Assembly (NCBI GenBank): GCA_030272155.1
Contig: CP126200.1
Location: 3,906,001-3,970,000, forward strand
DNA from: Tetradesmus obliquus
Taxonomy: Eukaryota; Chlorophyta; Chlorophyceae; Sphaeropleales; Scenedesmaceae
Direction of reading: 5' to 3'
DNA length: 64,000 bases
The position numbers and the translations under genes were made by a program. A model generated the notes under the pieces. That model was not told where the DNA came from, searched no databases, and was given only the letters and a program-made list of their open reading frames with translations. Shown one piece after another: positions 58,501-64,000 of this stretch. Within the stretch, counting starts at the first letter, position 1. Each line of letters starts with the position of its first letter.

Positions 58501-61500
58501 CGCTCCTGTGCTGCACGTTTCTTGGTAGCTGCACGGTCTTGTGCTGTACGCTCCGCAGCTGCACGCTCCTCAGCTGCTGCCTGTGCCACAACATTGGCCA
58601 CTGCTTGGGATGCGACTGCTGCTGTCACCAGCTTGATTTCAGCTGCCTCTGCAGCAGCAGCAGCTTCGGCCGCTGCACGCTCCTGCGCCGCAAGCTCAGC
58701 AGCTGCACGCTCCTGTGCTGCAAGCTCAGCAGCTGCTGCACGCTCCTGTGCTGCCAGTTCCTGCGCTGCACGCTCCTCAGCTGCTGCCTGTGCCACAACA
58801 TTGGCCACTGCTTGGGATGCGACTGCTGCTGTCACCAGCTTGATTTCAGCTGCCTCTGCAGCAGCAGCAGCAGCTGCACGCTCCTGCGCCGCGAGCTCAG
58901 CAGCTGCACGCTCATGTGCTGCACGCTCTGCAGCTGCTGCACGCTCCTGTGCTGCCAGTTCCTGCGCTGCACGCTCCTCAGCTGCTGCCTGTGCCACAAC
59001 ATTGGCCACTGCTTGGGATGCGGCTGCTGCTGTCACCAGCTTGATTTCAGCTGCCTCTGCAGCAGCAGCAGCCTCAGCCGCTGCACGCTCCTGTGCTGCA
59101 AGCTCAGCAGCTGCTGCACGCTCCTGTGCTGCCAATTCCTGTGTTGCACGCTCCTCAGCTGCTGCCTGCGCCACAACATTGGCCACTGCTTGGGATGCGA
59201 CTGCTGCTGTCACCAGATTGATCTCAGCTGCCTCTACAGCAGCAGCAGCCTCAGCCACTGCACGCTCCTGCGCCGCAAGCTCAGCAGCTGCACGCTCCTG
59301 TGCTGCACGTCTTTTGGTAGCTGCATGCTCCTGTGCTGCACGCTCCGCAGCTGCACGCTCCTCAGCTGCTGCCTGTGCCACAACATTAGCCACTGCGTGG
59401 AATGCGACTGCTGCTGTCACCAGCTTGATTTCAGCTGCCTTTGCAGCAGCAGCAGCTTCGGCCGCTGCACGCTCCTGCGCCGCAAGCTCAGCAGCTGCAC
59501 GCTCCTGTGCTGCAAGCTCAGCAGCTGCTGCACGCTCCTGTGCTGCCAGTTCCTGCGCTGCACGCTCCTCAGCTGCTGCCTGTGCCACAACAGTGGCCAC
59601 TGCTTGGGATGCAATTGCTGCTGTCACCAGCTTGATTTCAGCGGCTTCTGCAGCAGCAGCAGCTGCACGCTTCTGCGCCGCAAGCTCAGCAGTTGCACGC
59701 TCATGCGCCGCAAGCTCAGCAGCTGCTGCACGCTCCTGTGCTGCCAATTCCTGCGCTGCACGCTCCTCAGCTGCTGCCTGTGCCACAACATTGGCCACTG
59801 CTTGGGATGCGGCTGCTGCTGTCACCAGCTTGATTTCAGCTGCCTCTGCAGCAGCAGCAGCCTCAGCCGCTGCACGCTCCTGTGCTGCAAGCTCAGCAGC
59901 TGCTGCACGCTCCTGTGCTGCCAATTCCTGTGTTGCACGCTCCTCAGCTGCTGCCTGCGCCACAACATTGGCCACTGCTTGGGATGCGACTGCTGCTGTC
60001 ACCAGATTGATCTCAGCTGCCTCTACAGCAGCAGCAGCCTCAGCCACTGCACGCTCCTGCGCCGCAAGCTCAGCAGCTGCACGCTCCTGTGCTGCACGTC
60101 TTTTGGTAGCTGCATGCTCCTGTGCTGCACGCTCCGCAGCTGCACGCTCCTCAGCTGCTGCCTGTGCCACAACATTAGCCACTGCGTGGAATGCGACTGC
60201 TGCTGTCACCAGCTTGATTTCAGCTGCCTTTGCAGCAGCAGCAGCTTCGGCCGCTGCACGCTCCTGCGCCGCAAGCTCAGCAGCTGCACGCTCCTGTGCT
60301 GCAAGCTCAGCAGCTGCTGCACGCTCCTGTGCTGCCAGTTCCTGCGCTGCACGCTCCTCAGCTGCTGCCTGTGCCACAACAGTGGCCACTGCTTGGGATG
60401 CAATTGCTGCTGTCACCAGCTTGATTTCAGCGGCTTCTGCAGCAGCAGCAGCTGCACGCTTCTGCGCCGCAAGCTCAGCAGTTGCACGCTCATGCGCCGC
60501 AAGCTCAGCAGCTGCTGCACGCTCCTGTGCTGCCAATTCCTGCGCTGCACGCTCCTCAGCTGCTGCCTGTGCCACAACATTGGCCACTGCTTGGGTTGCG
60601 ACTGCTGCTGTCACCAGCTTGATTTCAGCTGCTTCTGCAGCAGCAGCAGCCTCAGCCGCTGCACGCTCCTGCGCCGCAAGCTCAGCAGCTGCACGCTCCT
60701 GTGCTGCGCGCTCTGCAGCTGCTGCACGCTCCTGTGCTGCCAATTCCTGCGCTGCACGCTCCTCAGCTGCTGCCTGCGCCACAACATGAGCCAATGCCTT
60801 GGATGCAATTGCTGCTGTCACCAGCTTGATTTCAGCTGCTTCTGCAGCAGCAGCAGCCTCAGCCACTGCACGCTCCTGCGCCGCAAGCTCAGCAGCTGCA
60901 CGCTCCTGTGCTGCACGTTTCTTGGTAGCTGCACGGTCTTGTGCTGTACGCTCCGCAGCTGCACGCTCCTCAGCTGCTGCTCGTGCCACAACATTGGCCA
61001 CTGCTTGGGATGCGACTGCTCCTGTCACCAGCTTGATTTCACTCGCCTCTGCAGCAGCAGCAGCTTCGGCCGCTGCACGCTCCTGTGCTGCATGCTCCTC
61101 AGCAGCTGCACGCTCCTGTGCTGCATGCTCCTCAGCAGCTGCACGCTCCTGTGCTGCATGCTCCTCAGCAGCTGCACGCTCATGTGCTGCATGCTCCTCA
61201 TCAGCTGCATGCTCCTCATCAGCTGCATGCTCCTGTGCTGCAAGCTCCTGCGCTGCACACTCCTGTGCTGCTATGTGTGAAACAACACCGGCCACTGCTT
61301 GGGATGCCGCTGCAGAAGAAGAAGGTGACACGTGCTGGGCCTTCAATGGCTTGACTTCATCGGCATCATTACAGTTGCCCGCTACTGCTTCCATTGCTGC
61401 TGCACTGTCTTGAAGCAGAATGGTTCCCTCGGGTACTGCTTGCTGCAGCACTGCCTGGCCATCGGCTACTTCTTGATGTGCAGCGGCCTGCGGTAGTGCT

Positions 61501-62214
61501 GCTGCTGCCGCTACCGCTGCTGTTTGCGAGGTTTCCCCCTGCGCTGCAGCTGCCTCTGTCACTGCATAATCTGCGCTGACTGTGGCCTCAGTCTGTGCCT
61601 CCCCTGCATGCTGTGCTGCTGCAGGCTGCGCGGCACTGCTTTCAACAGCCCCAGGCACTTGCAGCGGCTGCTGCAGCAGCTGCCTTGCTGCTGCAACTGG
61701 TTCCAGCTGTGCAACTGACAAGCTGTGATCTGCTGCTGCTGACACAGGCAGCCATCCTGCATCCATGCATGGTGGCAGCCCACCATACGCTACTGCTCCA
61801 GCTGCTGCAGGTGCCTCAGCTGTCGTTACAGCAGAGAATTTAGCTGCGTGCAGCACTGGCAGCTGCTCCACAGCAGGCACGAAATCACCAGCTGCTGATG
61901 CTGCCGCTGCTGCCAGCCTGACCTGCCTGGCAACCTCGCAATCTGATGGCTGTGCGGACCCCCCTTCTGCTGGCCGTTGCTGGCGCTGCAGCTCCCACAG
62001 TGCACTGGTGTAAGCAAGCACTTTATCAGGCACACTTGCGCCTTGCAGGACTGTCATATCCTCGGGCAAAACAGCACCGGTGCCGTCTCCATCGTAACCA
62101 GCAGCGTCAGTAACAGCAGTTGCACCAGCTGAGCCGCCTGGTACAGGTTGGACTGCTGCGCTCAACATCAGGCCTGCTCCTGCACCAGAGCTGCATGCAC
62201 CTGCCTCCGAAGGG

Positions 62215-62259
<45 letters not shown>

Positions 62260-62327
62260 AGCACCAACACACCAGGCAGCTCTGGAGGCGACAGCACTGC
62301 GTGCTGCTGGAAGCTGCTGCCCGCAAG

Positions 62328-62364
<37 letters not shown>

Positions 62365-64000
62365 ACCAACACACCGGGCAGCTCTGGAGGCGGCAACACT
62401 GAGTGCTGCTGGAAGCTGCACATTGTGGCTTCCAGCCCCATAGGCTCCTCCTCCTGCTGCTGCTCCTGCTGCACCACAGGCTGCTGCTGCCCGTCTGGTG
62501 GCAGCAAATCAACAGCTGACACGCGTGCCTCCACAGTTGGCACCCGCCGCAGCGGCCACCACCCAGCAGCCGCATCCCTGCCCACAAGCCCACCTTCAGG
62601 CGCACCTGGCAGTGAGGTACGCGGCTCTAGCAGCAGGTCCGGCAAGCTGCTGCCACCGCTGCTGCTGGCGCCGCCGCCGCTGCCGGCGCCTGCGGCACCA
62701 GAGATGCTGACAGGCGGCTTCACAAACGAGCCAGCCCTGAAGTGAGCTGTGGCAAGCTGCTGCACGCTTTGCTGTCCGCTGCTTGTTGTGCCCAGTGTCC
62801 AGTCGCTGCTGATCTGGCTGAGGTCCAGCTGTGACACCTCTGCACCTTGCCAGGTGTCACTCCAGCTCTCTTGCTGCCCTGGAGTTTCATGCTGCCGCTG
62901 CTGCTGCTGCTGCTGCTGCCGCTGCTGGGCTTGCAGCAGCAGCTGCTGCACCTGCTGAGCAGCTAGCTGTGGCTGCTGCACGTCCTCCTCCCAGCTTTCC
63001 TGAGGCTCAAAGAGAATACCATGCTGCTGCTCTTGCTGCCGCTGCTGTGATTGCAGCAGCAGCTGCTGCACCTGCTGGGCATCCAGTTGTGGCTGCTGCT
63101 GCTGCGGCTGCAGGTCTTCCTCCCAGCTTTCTTGGGGATTGAAGAAGATGTCATACTGCTGCTGCTGTTGCCGCTGCTGCAGATGAGGCAGTTGCGGCCG
63201 GTGAACCTCCCAGCTGTCTTGCGGGCTGCAGAGCTGCCCCTCCTGCAGCTGCCCCTCCTGCAGCTGCAGCAGCTGCTGCTGCTGTTGGACTTCAAGCTGC
63301 AGGTGTGTATTGTTTGGCTGCATGTCCAATAGCACCTGCTGAGGAACGCCTTGATGCTGTTGGTCAGCCTGCTCAAACGCAACTGAGCTAGCCAGCTGGT
63401 GCTGGTGCTGCTGCTGCTGGTGGTCCTGCTCTAGCAGCTGTGAGAGCAGTTGCTGTTGTTGCAAAGCTTGCTCCAGCAGTCCCTGAAGGATCTCCTGCTG
63501 CGATGGGTGGTCCTGCTGGTGCCGTTGCAAGTGCTGGTGCTGCTGCTGTGGCTGCTGGCCATGCCTAGCCAAGCCTGCTAGCAGCTGGTGCTGCTGCTGC
63601 GCCTGCTTCAGCAACAAATGAAGCAACTCATGCTGGTGGTGCTGTTGTTCCTGGCTAAGCATATCTGTCAGCAACTGCAGTTGCTGCTGCGCCTTCTCCA
63701 GCAACTTTTGCAGCAGCTCCTGCTCAGAAAGATGCTGATGGTGATGAACCATGTGCTGCTGGCCATGCCTTAACAAGCCGGACAGCAGCTGCTGTTGTTG
63801 CTGTGTGTGCTGTACCAGCTGTGCCAGCAAACCCTGCTGCTGCTGCTGCTGCTGCTCCTGCTGCGGGAAGCTCACTGAAGTGCCCTGTCCCTGCCGCTGT
63901 GCTGTTTGCTGCATGATGTGCTGCATGTTCAGCTGCTGTTGCTGCTGCAGCAACTGCTGTAGCTGCTCAGCTGAGTAGCCATCCTGCTGCTGCTGCTCAG
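55233..64000 (-). CDS. Giant Gln- and Ala-rich repeat protein, tail-anchored (5' end outside window)
   Basis: One intronless frame runs from the stop at 55233 to the window edge, at least 2920 codons; the frame stays open through 64000, so the start lies outside. The N-terminal ~560 residues are Gln/His-rich with many poly-Gln runs and several QESWE motifs. The middle, about 57000-61300, holds 21 copies of a module built on AEIKLVTAAVASQAVANVV followed by Ala-rich AAEERAAQELAAQERAA helices of varying length. Next is ~600 residues of Ser/Ala/Gln-rich sequence, then a basic stretch and a single membrane helix (SKALLLLLLPCVVLLVLHGF) some 36 residues from the end, so it looks tail-anchored. No catalytic motif or known family is seen. 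Helical Ala/Glu/Arg content suggests a long fibrous or coiled-coil scaffold on a membrane; this is inference. Confidence 0.75.
59021..60598 (-). repeat. Recent 789-base tandem duplication inside the giant gene
   Basis: Segments 59021-59809 and 59810-60598 are almost identical over 789 bases (263 codons, three protein modules), including rare features such as codons giving AFHAVANVV and TKRRAAQ. The length is a multiple of three, so the frame is kept. The low divergence compared with the other modules shows it is the youngest expansion. Confidence 0.94.
62214..62363. repeat. Two CTG runs coding poly-Gln
   Basis: Uninterrupted CTG runs at about 62217-62261 and 62330-62363 (CAG on the coding strand) encode poly-Gln tracts inside two near-copies of a PELPGVLVQQ segment in the giant protein. 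Confidence 0.93.

Noticed and set aside
57802-60789. Plus-strand open frame of 995 codons, Ala/Ser-rich
   Set aside because: A third open frame over the same repeats. It has the same cause: codon composition of the minus-strand repeat.
57066-61280. Plus-strand open frame of 1404 codons, Cys/Ser/Leu-rich
   Set aside because: It is the exact complement of the Ala/Glu/Arg repeat in the giant minus-strand gene. GCN/GAG/CGC-type codons leave the other strand free of stops, and the product is a low-complexity echo without any motif.
1-64000. tRNA or rRNA genes
   Set aside because: No B-box-like GGTTCGAATCC within a cloverleaf and no rRNA-like conserved block was seen by eye on either strand; a covariance-model search would be needed to be sure.

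Overview
This window looks like nuclear DNA of a green alga, probably a chlorophycean of the Scenedesmaceae type (an inference; no marker gene is present). The reasons are spliced genes with GTGAGT/GTGCGT-type donors and CTGCAG acceptors, very frequent CAG/CTG triplet runs coding for poly-Gln, poly-Ala or poly-Ser, plant-type protein families (RR-type tandem CCCH zinc finger, CASTOR/POLLUX-type channel, BADC, OS-9 lectin), transit-peptide-like N-termini, and occasional TGTAA motifs after stop codons. I saw no prokaryotic operons, tRNA, rRNA or CRISPR.

Layout: 0.8-4.4 kb (+), a SnoaL/NTF2-like, probably plastid protein. 4.4-9.6 kb, no recognisable gene. 9.6-12.4 kb (-), a plant-type RR-TZF zinc-finger protein whose 7 coding exons join in phase. 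14.0-19.4 kb (-), an OS-9/Yos9-type ER lectin, with nine exons resolved and a C-terminal part ending in RDEL. 20.0-31.4 kb (+), a CASTOR/POLLUX/PEC-type ion channel whose 13 exons join to 930 codons plus stop. 31.8-32.6 kb, a TIR-bounded mobile element. 33.3-37.3 kb (-), a MYND-finger protein. 37.5-39.7 kb (-), an eIF4A-like protein that keeps only the second RecA domain. 40.1-42.5 kb (+), BADC, the non-biotinylated relative of acetyl-CoA carboxylase BCCP. 43.6-46.4 kb (-), a coiled-coil protein resembling augmin subunit HAUS4. 47.0-49.8 kb (+), a secreted lipocalin. 51.5-55.1 kb and 55.2-64.0 kb (-), two giant alanine-rich helical repeat proteins with membrane segments; the second runs off the window.

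The genes do not form one pathway. Three divergent pairs (OS-9/channel, eIF4A-like/BADC, HAUS4-like/lipocalin) share short intergenic promoters. The most unusual property is structural. In at least four genes (SnoaL-like, OS-9, channel, BADC) the introns are filled with tandem copies of the neighbouring exon edge plus its splice site, 2 to 9 copies each and in all stages of decay. The channel shows this at almost every intron. Many 3' splice sites also have a CTG-repeat run in place of an ordinary pyrimidine tract. Other points worth attention are the RecA2-only pseudo-helicase, the repeated pore exon, a mobile element with a possible aspartic-protease remnant, and a fresh 789-bp internal duplication in the giant repeat protein.
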